From contig JAJUHH010000215.1 in NCBI GenBank assembly GCA_029267975.1, positions 1-5,496 of the forward strand: DNA of 5,496 bases, given 5' to 3'. The notes under the pieces were generated by a model. The model ran no database searches. It saw nothing but the letters and a program-made list of their open reading frames with translations, and had not been told where the DNA came from. The number at the start of each line of letters is the position of its first letter. Positions within the stretch are counted from its first letter, which is position 1. The translations under genes were made by a program, and so were the position numbers. Positions 1 through 5,496 of the stretch are shown here, one piece after another. This stretch comes from Clostridiales bacterium. Lineage in GTDB: Bacteria; Bacillota; Clostridia; Lachnospirales; Lachnospiraceae.

Positions 1-147
1 GGCAGAAATGCCGGAGCATTGTTTTGTCATGCTGTCAAGGGCGGCGGTAGCCTGCCAACAAACTATATCTAGCAATTTTCAAGGTTCTGATTGAGCCAAA
101 TTTCCAGGCTACGGGTTTTCATACGTTACTTTACACTACCTTTCATT

Positions 148-1380
148 TTATATGGAGAGTCCGGCCAGATAAGCAGTTGACCAGGCAATCTGAAGATTAA
201 AGCCTCCGGTCAATGCATCCAGATCCAAAACTTCCCCGGCAAAGTACACTCTGCTCACAAGCTTTGATTCCATGGTGGAGGGATTGATTTCTTTTACATT
301 GATCCCGCCCTTGGTGATCACGGCCTGATTATAGTCCGCCAGCCTTGTAATCTGTAGTGTAAAATGCTTTAAAACATGTACTAATCTAAGTCTTTCTTCC
401 TTCGTGATTGAATTTACTTTCTTTTCCGAATCGATCAGGCTTAGACGAATAATAACATCAATTAGTTTATTTGGCAATAGGTGGTCCAGGGAATTCTTAA
501 ATTGTTTATTTTTAAATTCCTCAAAATCTCGGAGAATTCGGGCGTCCAGCTGCTCCTCACTAAGTGCAGGCTTAAGGTCTATACACAGCTTTAAGGGGTC
601 CTGCTTTCCTATATAGGGTTGTATATAGCTGCTGGCACTTAGGATGACAGGTCCACTGACACCAAAATGGGTAAAGAGAAGTTCACCAAAATCATGATAT
701 ACCTGCTTCTGACCGCTGGTAACGGTAATTTCGATATTCTTAAGGGATAATCCCATTAAATCCCTGACAAAGCTTTCCTTGGTATGCAAAGGAACCAGAG
801 AGGGGGATAAATCGGTTACGCTATGGCCCAAGGATTTGGCAAAACGATAGCCGTCACCACTGGAGCCAGTCACAGGGTAAGACAGACCTCCGGTTGCAAT
901 GATCACAGCATCTCCGGTCAAAGCTTCCGATGCTCCTTTTATGCGAAGCCCATAGAAGCTGCCGTCCTTCACCACAAGCTCCTCTACCTGGCTTTGATAG
1001 CGGATACTGACGGATTGCCGTTCCAATTCCCGTTTTAATGCAGCAATCACATCCGAGGATTTATCAGACTCGGGGAAGACTCGCATTCCACGTTCTGTCT
1101 TCAGAGCAAGTCCCAACTGTTCAAAGAAATCCATTGCATCATAATTACTGAAGGTGTGATAAGCCTTAAACAGGAACTTTGGATTGGTGACCACCTGTGA
1201 GAAGAAGGTATCCTTATCACAGGCATTGGTAAGGTTGCATCGCCCTTTTCCTGTGATGAAGAGCTTCTTTCCAAGCTTTTCATTTTTCTCAAATAGTATG
1301 ACTTTATGTCCATTCCTCGCTGCGGTAATGGCTGCCAGCATACCGGCCGCACCGCCTCCGACGACGAATACCTTACTCAT
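148..1380 (-). CDS. HI0933-family NAD(P)/FAD-dependent oxidoreductase (BaiN/YhiN-like flavoprotein)
   Basis: This is a 410-residue cytoplasmic flavoprotein, full length for the HI0933 (aminoacetone oxidase-like) family. The N-terminus holds a Rossmann dinucleotide-binding motif, GGGAAG at residues 8-13, with an acidic residue, Glu31, at the end of the second strand, as expected for FAD ribose binding. The family signature TGKGRCNLTN follows at 43-52, and an ATGGLSYPVTGSSGDGY-type stretch lies near 162-178. The C-terminus carries the second signature set: GGINVKEI (358-365), STMESK (368-373) and FAGEVLDLDALTGGFN (380-395). The ATG at 1378-1380 is preceded by AGGAAAGG (1390-1397) at 9-nt spacing, which supports this start. 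The physiological substrate of most family members is unknown; a role in bile-acid reduction has been proposed for the BaiN relative but cannot be inferred here. The gene stands alone behind a 327-nt spacer, so it probably has its own promoter. Family assignment is firm; the reaction is not. Confidence 0.93.
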   Translation of the reverse strand: MSKVFVVGGGAAGMLAAITAARNGHKVILFEKNEKLGKKLFITGKGRCNLTNACDKDTFFSQVVTNPKFLFKAYHTFSNYDAMDFFEQLGLALKTERGMRVFPESDKSSDVIAALKRELERQSVSIRYQSQVEELVVKDGSFYGLRIKGASEALTGDAVIIATGGLSYPVTGSSGDGYRFAKSLGHSVTDLSPSLVPLHTKESFVRDLMGLSLKNIEITVTSGQKQVYHDFGELLFTHFGVSGPVILSASSYIQPYIGKQDPLKLCIDLKPALSEEQLDARILRDFEEFKNKQFKNSLDHLLPNKLIDVIIRLSLIDSEKKVNSITKEERLRLVHVLKHFTLQITRLADYNQAVITKGGINVKEINPSTMESKLVSRVYFAGEVLDLDALTGGFNLQIAWSTAYLAGLSI

Positions 1381-1542
1381 AGTTCATTACCTTTCCTGAA
1401 TGTTTCATTCATCTGGCAACAGATGATATTAGTATTTGCAGCTATGTTAGTAACGATAACATAAGTTAATCAATGTCGCAATATATGTTTGTGGAAACAT
1501 GGCAGTGCCAATAAATCGCAAACCTGCATGCATAATTAATAA

Positions 1543-1595
1543 ATAATCAGGTAATTGTCGAATGTAAAATTGATGTTCAACAATTACCTGATTAT
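1543..1595 (-). terminator. Long AU-rich hairpin, possible terminator of the lipoprotein transcript
   Basis: The arms at 1543-1562 and 1576-1595 are inverted copies matching at 19 of 20 positions, around a 13-nt loop (1563-1575). In minus-strand RNA the single mismatch becomes a G-U wobble, so all 20 pairs form; in plus-strand RNA it would be a C-A mismatch. That asymmetry favours a minus-strand transcript. The stem is followed by a moderately U-rich tail (AUUAUUUAUUAAUUA, counting from the edge of the GC-containing core) rather than a clean U-run. It lies about 110 nt downstream of the lipoprotein stop. A rho-independent terminator is the simplest reading. A regulatory or repeat-derived hairpin is the alternative. 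Confidence 0.45.
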
Positions 1596-1607
1596 AAATT
1601 GCTTCAG

Positions 1608-1632
1608 TCATGAACAAAGTCCGTGTTCATGA
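1608..1632. repeat. Dyad repeat copy A (TCATGAACA - 7 nt - TGTTCATGA)
   Basis: A perfect 9-bp inverted repeat with arms at 1608-1616 and 1624-1632 surrounds a 7-nt spacer. Read on the minus strand it matches copy B (1672-1696) at 20 of 25 positions, with the differences concentrated in the central spacer, so the arms appear to be the conserved part. The function is unknown. It could be a protein-binding dyad or an RNA hairpin. Confidence 0.75.
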
Positions 1633-1671
1633 TCTTTCATTCCTTCCCATGCGCACAACATTTTCATTCTC

Positions 1672-1696
1672 TCATGAACCTGATCTGTGTTCATGA
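1672..1696. repeat. Dyad repeat copy B (TCATGAAC - 9 nt - GTTCATGA)
   Basis: A perfect 8-bp inverted repeat has arms at 1672-1679 and 1689-1696. It is the second copy of the 25-bp element at 1608-1632, offset by exactly 64 bp. The outermost arms of the two copies also form a perfect 12-bp inverted repeat with each other (CAGTCATGAACA at 1605-1616 against TGTTCATGACTG at 1688-1699). It starts 12 nt past the stop codon of the lipoprotein gene. Confidence 0.75.
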
Positions 1697-1707
1697 CTGT
1701 AATCTTC

Positions 1708-2379
1708 CTATCTGGTAAGGTAAGGCTCATTAAGTTCAAGCTCTGTATGGCTGCCGATATAGGCCTTGCCTTCTACCCGGTAGATCACTTTATTATAATC
1801 CGTTAAATTGTCAATCAAGCTCATTGCGATTGCATCAAGAATTGGCCCTTCATAAGCGGAACCAATATCATTTAAAGGTGCTTTATCTTTGTAAAAACTT
1901 ACGATAATCGCATCCTTTTCTGTACTTACACTCTCAATACCAACATTAAGTGATTGATCCGCCATAGCTTCCACTACATTTGTTATAATTAATTCAGGTG
2001 TGATTTCACTATCCTTAGGAACGGCTGCTGTGATCGGCTCGGTTTCACCGGTATTGACATCAACCGTATATAAGGGTAAGTCAACAGTTGCTGCCGGCTG
2101 TATTGCTGTTGGAGACGGTGTATTGTCCTCATCCTCATGATCCGCTGCAGTTTTATCCTCGTCGGCTTTTTTGTCAATGGATGAAGCTGTTCCTTTTTCA
2201 TTACTTTCTTCAGAGGTTATGGAAGGCTTATTCTCCTTGGAAGGTGCAAGGGTGATTACCCCATTCTCAGATTCCTTACTGCCGTTAAAGAAGTCAAAAC
2301 TGACTATATCACATCCGGTAAGAAGAAATAATCCCATAACCGTTATTATAAGCAAAATCCTTTTCTTAAATTGTTCCAT
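1708..2379 (-). CDS. Secreted lipoprotein with C-terminal GerMN-like domain
   Basis: This is a 223-residue protein expected to be anchored on the outer face of the membrane. The N-terminus is a lipoprotein signal: basic residues (KKR at 5-7), a hydrophobic core (8-20) and a lipobox LLTG before Cys23, the predicted lipidation site. A low-complexity linker of about residues 33-98 is rich in Ser, Lys, Glu and Asp, with an acidic patch near 80-88. The remaining part, about 100-223, resembles a GerMN domain: an LPLYTVDVNTGE opening strand, a helical segment, a strand followed by IIVSFYKDKAPLND, then a helix and a final VIYRVEGKAYIG strand. GerMN proteins include GerM of Bacillus, needed for sporulation and germination, but many paralogues have unknown roles, so the gene name is not assigned. 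The ATG is preceded by GGTAGG (2388-2393) at 8-nt spacing within a longer purine-rich run. It lies 172 nt after cinA, so it is probably a separate unit. The lipoprotein call is secure and the domain call is by resemblance only. Confidence 0.85.
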   Translation of the reverse strand: MEQFKKRILLIITVMGLFLLTGCDIVSFDFFNGSKESENGVITLAPSKENKPSITSEESNEKGTASSIDKKADEDKTAADHEDEDNTPSPTAIQPAATVDLPLYTVDVNTGETEPITAAVPKDSEITPELIITNVVEAMADQSLNVGIESVSTEKDAIIVSFYKDKAPLNDIGSAYEGPILDAIAMSLIDNLTDYNKVIYRVEGKAYIGSHTELELNEPYLTR

Positions 2380-2551
2380 ACCTATAACCTACCTTCCTTT
2401 GCATCTCTGGTAGAACTACGATTTCTCTTACCTTTAAAATAGGATATAACTGTGTCATTTCTATTGTATTATGGAACAATTTATAAAAAATGTTATATTT
2501 CAGTTGGAAAAATCAGATAAAAGTCAAAGGTAATTACCAATAACATACAAT

Positions 2552-3823
2552 TTATGGTTCGATTAAACATCTACGAAGTAAATCAAGGGCTTGAATCACA
2601 CTTTGCTCCCGAATCCTGGAACGGTTACCCTTTAAGTGCAGCTCCCTGACGCTTACCTTGCCCTGTAAATAACAAGCAATGTAAACGAGACCCACAGGTT
2701 TCTGGGGAGTACCACCTTCCGGACCTGCTATTCCTGTTACAGCCAGGGCTGCCTGTGACGAAGCGGCCTGTGCAGCACCGATGGCCATTTCCTGAGCAGT
2801 CTGAGCACTGACAGCGCCGTAGGAAGCCAGGGTATCCTCCTTTACACCAAGGTATTTCTGCTTCGCTTCATTGGAATAAGTGATAAAGCCTTCCATTAAT
2901 ACCTCCGATACCCCTGCAACATTGACCAGACGTCCTGTGAGTAAGCCGCCGGTGCAGGATTCTGCTGTGGACAGGGTACAGCCCTTTTCTTTCAGCAGGG
3001 AAACCACTACCTCTTCCAGGGTCTCCTCCTCCTTGGTGCTATAGATATTCACACCGAAGCGACGGTATAATTCCTCCACCAGAGGGGCGATCATCCGCTC
3101 TCCTTCCGCCTGATTATCAGCTGCTGCGGTAATACGAAAATGAACTTCACTTTCCTTGGCATAGGGCGCAATGGTGGGATTTGTCTGTCCGTTAATTAAA
3201 TCAAGCAGCTCTGTCTCCGCCTTGCTTTCTCCGACTCCGCAAATTTTAACCATACGGGAAACAAAGATCTTATTCTGCTTCTTTTTTAAGTAAGGTAAGA
3301 TGGCTTCTTCAAACATGGGGACCATCTCACTGGGAGGTCCGGGCAGTAAAATAACGGTCTTTCCCTCATTCTCCACGATATATCCGGGAGCGGTTCCATT
3401 GTTATTATCAATGACCATGCAGCCATCAATTTTCAGTGCCTGCTTCCAATTATTTTCCGTAATGACAGCAGGGATATGATCCGGATCCGAAGCCTCGCCT
3501 TGCTGACAGAATTTAAAATAGGCTGCAATCCGTTCTATGGAGTGCTCATCCATTACTAGTTCCCGGCCTAATACCTTTGCTACCCCTTCCTTGGTCATAT
3601 CATCCTGGGTAGGCCCCAGGCCTCCGGTTAGGATTATGATATCTGAACGCTCCATTGCTTCCTTTAATACTTTACAAAAGCGTTCTTCATTATCGCCGAC
3701 TGTAATCTGATAATATAAGGAAAAGCCCAGTTCCGCACATTTGCGGGATAAATAATTAGCATTTGTATTTACAATGTTTCCCAGAAGAAGTTCTGTTCCA
3801 ACACTGATTAGTTCAACTGTCAT
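2552..3823 (-). CDS. cinA: CinA: competence/damage-inducible protein, nicotinamide-nucleotide amidase
   Basis: This is a 423-residue two-domain CinA protein. The N-terminal half is a molybdopterin-binding-like (MoaB/MogA fold) domain with ISVGTELLLG (6-15), TGGLGPTQDD (66-75), NNNGTAPGY (140-148) and LLPGPPSEM (159-167). The C-terminal half is a PncC amidase domain with TAESCTGG (286-293), whose Ser289 is the likely catalytic residue by family analogy, ITYSNEAK (314-321), and VTGIAGPEGGTPQKPVG (362-378). Known family members deamidate nicotinamide mononucleotide to nicotinate mononucleotide, recycling pyridine nucleotides; some with the N-terminal domain also hydrolyse ADP-ribose. The historical link to competence is weak. 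A start 16 codons upstream (TTG at 3869-3871) is open but would overlap pgsA and lacks the canonical beginning. The ATG at 3821-3823 gives the standard MTVELISVGTELLLG start and has a strong ribosome binding site. It is the third gene of the rimO-pgsA-cinA operon. Confidence 0.96.
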   Translation of the reverse strand: MTVELISVGTELLLGNIVNTNANYLSRKCAELGFSLYYQITVGDNEERFCKVLKEAMERSDIIILTGGLGPTQDDMTKEGVAKVLGRELVMDEHSIERIAAYFKFCQQGEASDPDHIPAVITENNWKQALKIDGCMVIDNNNGTAPGYIVENEGKTVILLPGPPSEMVPMFEEAILPYLKKKQNKIFVSRMVKICGVGESKAETELLDLINGQTNPTIAPYAKESEVHFRITAAADNQAEGERMIAPLVEELYRRFGVNIYSTKEEETLEEVVVSLLKEKGCTLSTAESCTGGLLTGRLVNVAGVSEVLMEGFITYSNEAKQKYLGVKEDTLASYGAVSAQTAQEMAIGAAQAASSQAALAVTGIAGPEGGTPQKPVGLVYIACYLQGKVSVRELHLKGNRSRIREQSVIQALDLLRRCLIEP

Positions 3824-3831
3824 AGGAACTA

Positions 3832-3840
3832 CCTTACCTT
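3832..3840 (-). promoter_or_regulatory. Ribosome binding site that fixes the cinA start
   Basis: AAGGTAAGG lies 8 nt upstream of the ATG at 3821-3823. It sits inside the alternative longer reading frame that begins with TTG at 3871, so it argues that translation starts at the ATG rather than at the TTG overlapping the end of pgsA. Confidence 0.8.
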
Positions 3841-3854
3841 TCCTAGCCTGCTTC

Positions 3855-4397
3855 TTATTTATGTTTTTCAATTAATACAGATTTATTCTTCAACATGTAA
3901 TCTACCAAAGAGATCACGGTCAGAGCAATCGCCAGCCAAATAGCGACTTGTTCTAATACATTGATCAAGGGATAGTCAAGATTAATGATCAGCATAACAC
4001 TCATTACCATCTGGACATTGGTCTTAAGCTTTCCCCACCAGCTTGCAGCGATCACTACACCGTTATCGGAAGCTACCAGGCGAAAACCACTGATGATGAA
4101 CTCTCTTGCAATGATAATAATGACCATCCAGGAGGGCATGAGTCCCAGCTCCACAAAGCAGATTAAGGCGCTGGAGACCAGGAGCTTATCTGCCAGAGGG
4201 TCCATGAATTTGCCAAAGTTGGTAATCAGATGATACTTTCTGGCAATATAACCATCAAGAAAATCCGACAGGCATGCAATGATAAAGATAGCCGCTGCAA
4301 TAAAATGGTTATAGGGTATGACATCATAGAGCATAACCACTACAAACACCGGTATCATAAATACTCTGAATATAGTGATCTTATTCGGCAGATTCAT
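3855..4397 (-). CDS. pgsA: CDP-diacylglycerol--glycerol-3-phosphate 3-phosphatidyltransferase
   Basis: This is a 180-residue integral membrane enzyme, normal length for PgsA. It joins CDP-diacylglycerol and sn-glycerol-3-phosphate to make phosphatidylglycerophosphate, the committed step to phosphatidylglycerol and cardiolipin. The CDP-alcohol phosphatidyltransferase motif is complete: Asp45, Asp48-Gly49, Ala52-Arg53, Gly62, Asp66 and Asp70, which bind the metal ions and CDP. Other PgsA-type features are the N-terminal MNLPNKITIFR, AREF at 97-100, and GKLKT at 122-126. Hydrophobic segments occur near 12-24, 32-44, 72-82, 88-97, 128-140 and 145-168, consistent with a polytopic protein. The ATG shares one base with the rimO stop (TAATG), and AGAAGGGAG lies 9 nt upstream inside rimO, so translation is likely coupled. 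Within the CDP-alcohol transferase family the PgsA assignment is favoured over phosphatidylserine synthase or cardiolipin synthase by the N-terminal sequence and the operon context. Confidence 0.95.
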   Translation of the reverse strand: MNLPNKITIFRVFMIPVFVVVMLYDVIPYNHFIAAAIFIIACLSDFLDGYIARKYHLITNFGKFMDPLADKLLVSSALICFVELGLMPSWMVIIIIAREFIISGFRLVASDNGVVIAASWWGKLKTNVQMVMSVMLIINLDYPLINVLEQVAIWLAIALTVISLVDYMLKNKSVLIEKHK

Positions 4398-5496
4398 TAT
4401 TTTAAGCTCCCTTCTACAATTTCACCAATAAGGTCATAGCCTTTTGCAGCCGTAACAACTGCCTTAACAAGGCTTCCTGAGATTAATTCCTCCTCAGAGG
4501 CGACAAAGAAGAAACCGTCCACCTGAGGTGCATCCATATAGGTTCTTCCGATATAGACATTCTCCTCCTGGGTAACACGACCCTCGATCAGGACTTCAAA
4601 GGTTTTGCCGATGAGTCCGGCAGTGCGTTCAAAGGAAAGAGCCTGCTGCAGTTTCATGATATCCTTTTGCCGCTGCTTCTTTACTTTGGCAAGTATCTGA
4701 GGCTTAAGTGTTGCAGCCGGGGTATTATCTTCTTTGGAATAAGTAAAGACACCGAGCCGTTCAAAGCGCATTTCCTTTACAAACTCCATAAGTTCCGCAT
4801 GCTCTTCCTCTGTCTCAGTGGGAAAACCGGTGATCAGTGTGGTACGAAGCGCAATGTCCGGGAGATTCATTCTTAATTTTGCAATAATATTGCTCAGGTC
4901 CGCTTTGCTGGTACGACGGCCCATAAGCTTAAGAATACGGTCTGAAGCATGTTGAATTGGTATATCAAGATAGCGGCAGATCTTCGGCTCCTTTTTCATG
5001 GTTTCGATCAGTTCATCCGTAATCTCCTCCGGATAACAATAAAGGATACGAATCCATTCAATTCCCGTAATCTGACATAATTTACTTAACAGCTCGGATA
5101 GCATTACCTTTTGGTAAAGATCCTTGCCGTAGAGGGTAGTCTCCTGAGCAACCAGGATCAATTCTCTGACACCCTGTTCTGCAAGGTACTCTGCTTCCTG
5201 CAGCAGATCCTCCATAGGTACGCTGCGGTAATTTCCACGAACCTTAGGAATGATGCAATAAGTACAATGTTTATCGCAGCCCTCAGCGATTTTTAAGTAA
5301 GCAGAATAAGTACCGGAGGTCAACAGACGTTTGCCCGATGTCCTCGGGAGCTGGTCAAGATCTTCAAAATGAGCATGCTGTTTTCCGTCTGTGAGCTCTT
5401 CTACCACCTTTAGGATCTGTGTAAAGCTGGTGGTACCTAGAAGGGCATCCACCTCAGGAATTTCCTTTAATATGTCCTCTTTATAGCGTTCTGCAA
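4397..5496 (-). CDS. rimO: Ribosomal protein uS12 methylthiotransferase RimO (5' end outside the window)
   Basis: This radical-SAM enzyme adds a methylthio group to a conserved aspartate of ribosomal protein uS12. About 365 codons are visible. The reading frame stays open to the right edge, with AERYKEDILKEIPE preceding the internal GTG at 5450-5452, so the gene is cut by the window and that GTG is not the start. Roughly 75 N-terminal residues, with the three cysteines of the first iron-sulfur cluster, are missing. The visible part begins in the end of the UPF0004 domain. It continues with the radical-SAM cluster motif CDKHCTYC (codons 5255-5278) in an AYLKIAEGC context typical of RimO rather than MiaB, then RG near RGNYRSVP and AQETTLYGKDLY. 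The protein ends in a TRAM-like domain, about the last 65 residues (FEVLIEGRV, YMDAPQVDG, VKAVVTAAKGYDLIGEIV). It is the first visible gene of the operon with pgsA and cinA. Confidence 0.95.
   Translation of the reverse strand, partial: AERYKEDILKEIPEVDALLGTTSFTQILKVVEELTDGKQHAHFEDLDQLPRTSGKRLLTSGTYSAYLKIAEGCDKHCTYCIIPKVRGNYRSVPMEDLLQEAEYLAEQGVRELILVAQETTLYGKDLYQKVMLSELLSKLCQITGIEWIRILYCYPEEITDELIETMKKEPKICRYLDIPIQHASDRILKLMGRRTSKADLSNIIAKLRMNLPDIALRTTLITGFPTETEEEHAELMEFVKEMRFERLGVFTYSKEDNTPAATLKPQILAKVKKQRQKDIMKLQQALSFERTAGLIGKTFEVLIEGRVTQEENVYIGRTYMDAPQVDGFFFVASEEELISGSLVKAVVTAAKGYDLIGEIVEGSLK
4407..4415 (-). promoter_or_regulatory. pgsA ribosome binding site inside the rimO 3' end
   Basis: AGAAGGGAG lies 9 nt before the pgsA ATG and within the last codons of rimO. 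Together with the one-base TAATG stop/start overlap, this is the usual arrangement for translational coupling. Confidence 0.75.

Larger units (their letters stand above)
1381..1707. other. Repeat-rich intergenic region between the lipoprotein and flavoprotein genes
   Basis: This 327-nt AT-rich spacer holds no confident gene. It contains an unusual density of inverted repeats: two matching 25-bp dyads (1608-1632 and 1672-1696), a 20-bp-stem hairpin (1543-1595), and smaller dyads at 1500-1510, 1485-1500, 1443-1463, 1409-1426 and 1398-1410. It must hold the end of the lipoprotein transcript and probably the promoter and leader of the flavoprotein gene. I could not identify a convincing -35/-10 pair. 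A 28-codon minus-strand reading frame (1608-1694) runs through the two dyads and is discussed as a finding. Confidence 0.8.

Noticed and set aside
823..1399. Plus-strand and alternate minus-strand open frames within the flavoprotein gene
   Set aside because: All overlap the conserved HI0933 coding frame and show no protein-family features.
1440..1515. Minus-strand TTGGCA and TTGATT as -35 elements for the flavoprotein gene
   Set aside because: TTGGCA has a good -10 (TATATT) only at 20-nt spacing, and TTGATT pairs with a poor TAACAT; neither is convincing.
2171..2413. Plus-strand open frame of 80 codons opposite the lipoprotein gene
   Set aside because: It lies antisense to a well-supported gene, has no recognisable domain, and its N-terminal part simply mirrors the low-complexity linker codons.
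2455..2490. AATACAAT on the minus strand upstream of the lipoprotein gene, resembling a sigma-E -10 element (CATACAAT)
   Set aside because: No matching -35 element is present at 14-15 nt spacing, so a sporulation promoter cannot be supported.
2529..2538. Perfect 10-bp palindrome GGTAATTACC just after cinA, considered as a terminator or operator
   Set aside because: As an RNA hairpin only three pairs form around a four-base loop. A 10-bp palindrome is expected several times by chance in a window this size.
5450..5452. GTG as the rimO start codon
   Set aside because: The frame continues upstream to the window edge with typical RimO sequence, so the gene is truncated by the window rather than starting here.

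Overview
The window looks like chromosomal DNA from a low-to-moderate GC Gram-positive anaerobe, most likely a clostridium of the Lachnospiraceae type. The basis is moderate AT-richness, strong AGGAGG-like ribosome binding sites, a lipoprotein with a GerMN-like domain (common in spore-forming Firmicutes), and a rimO-pgsA-cinA cluster typical of Firmicutes. This placement is inferred from gene content and protein style, not from a database match. All recognisable genes lie on the minus strand, so transcription runs from the right edge to the left.

From right to left the layout is as follows. (1) 4397-5496 is rimO, cut by the right edge. It encodes the radical-SAM methylthiotransferase that modifies ribosomal protein uS12. 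(2) 3855-4397 is pgsA, the phosphatidylglycerophosphate synthase, whose ATG overlaps the rimO stop as TAATG. (3) 2552-3823 is cinA, a two-domain CinA/PncC nicotinamide-nucleotide amidase, beginning 31 nt after pgsA. These three form a tight operon. (4) A 172-nt gap follows. (5) 1708-2379 encodes a secreted lipoprotein with an acidic linker and a C-terminal GerMN-like domain. (6) 1381-1707 is a 327-nt stretch with no confident gene but many inverted repeats. They include a 20-bp-stem hairpin and two near-identical 25-bp dyads sharing the arm TCATGAAC/GTTCATGA. (7) 148-1380 encodes a HI0933-family FAD flavoprotein. (8) 1-147 has no supported gene.

The operon combines unrelated housekeeping jobs: ribosome modification, anionic phospholipid synthesis and pyridine-nucleotide salvage. 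This matches its usual conserved context. In many Firmicutes cinA is followed by recA; here it is followed by the lipoprotein gene. I see no defence system, mobile element, CRISPR array, tRNA or rRNA. The part most worth a second look is the repeat-rich spacer at 1381-1707, which may also hold a 28-codon reading frame with a good ribosome binding site. I found no clear new multi-gene system.
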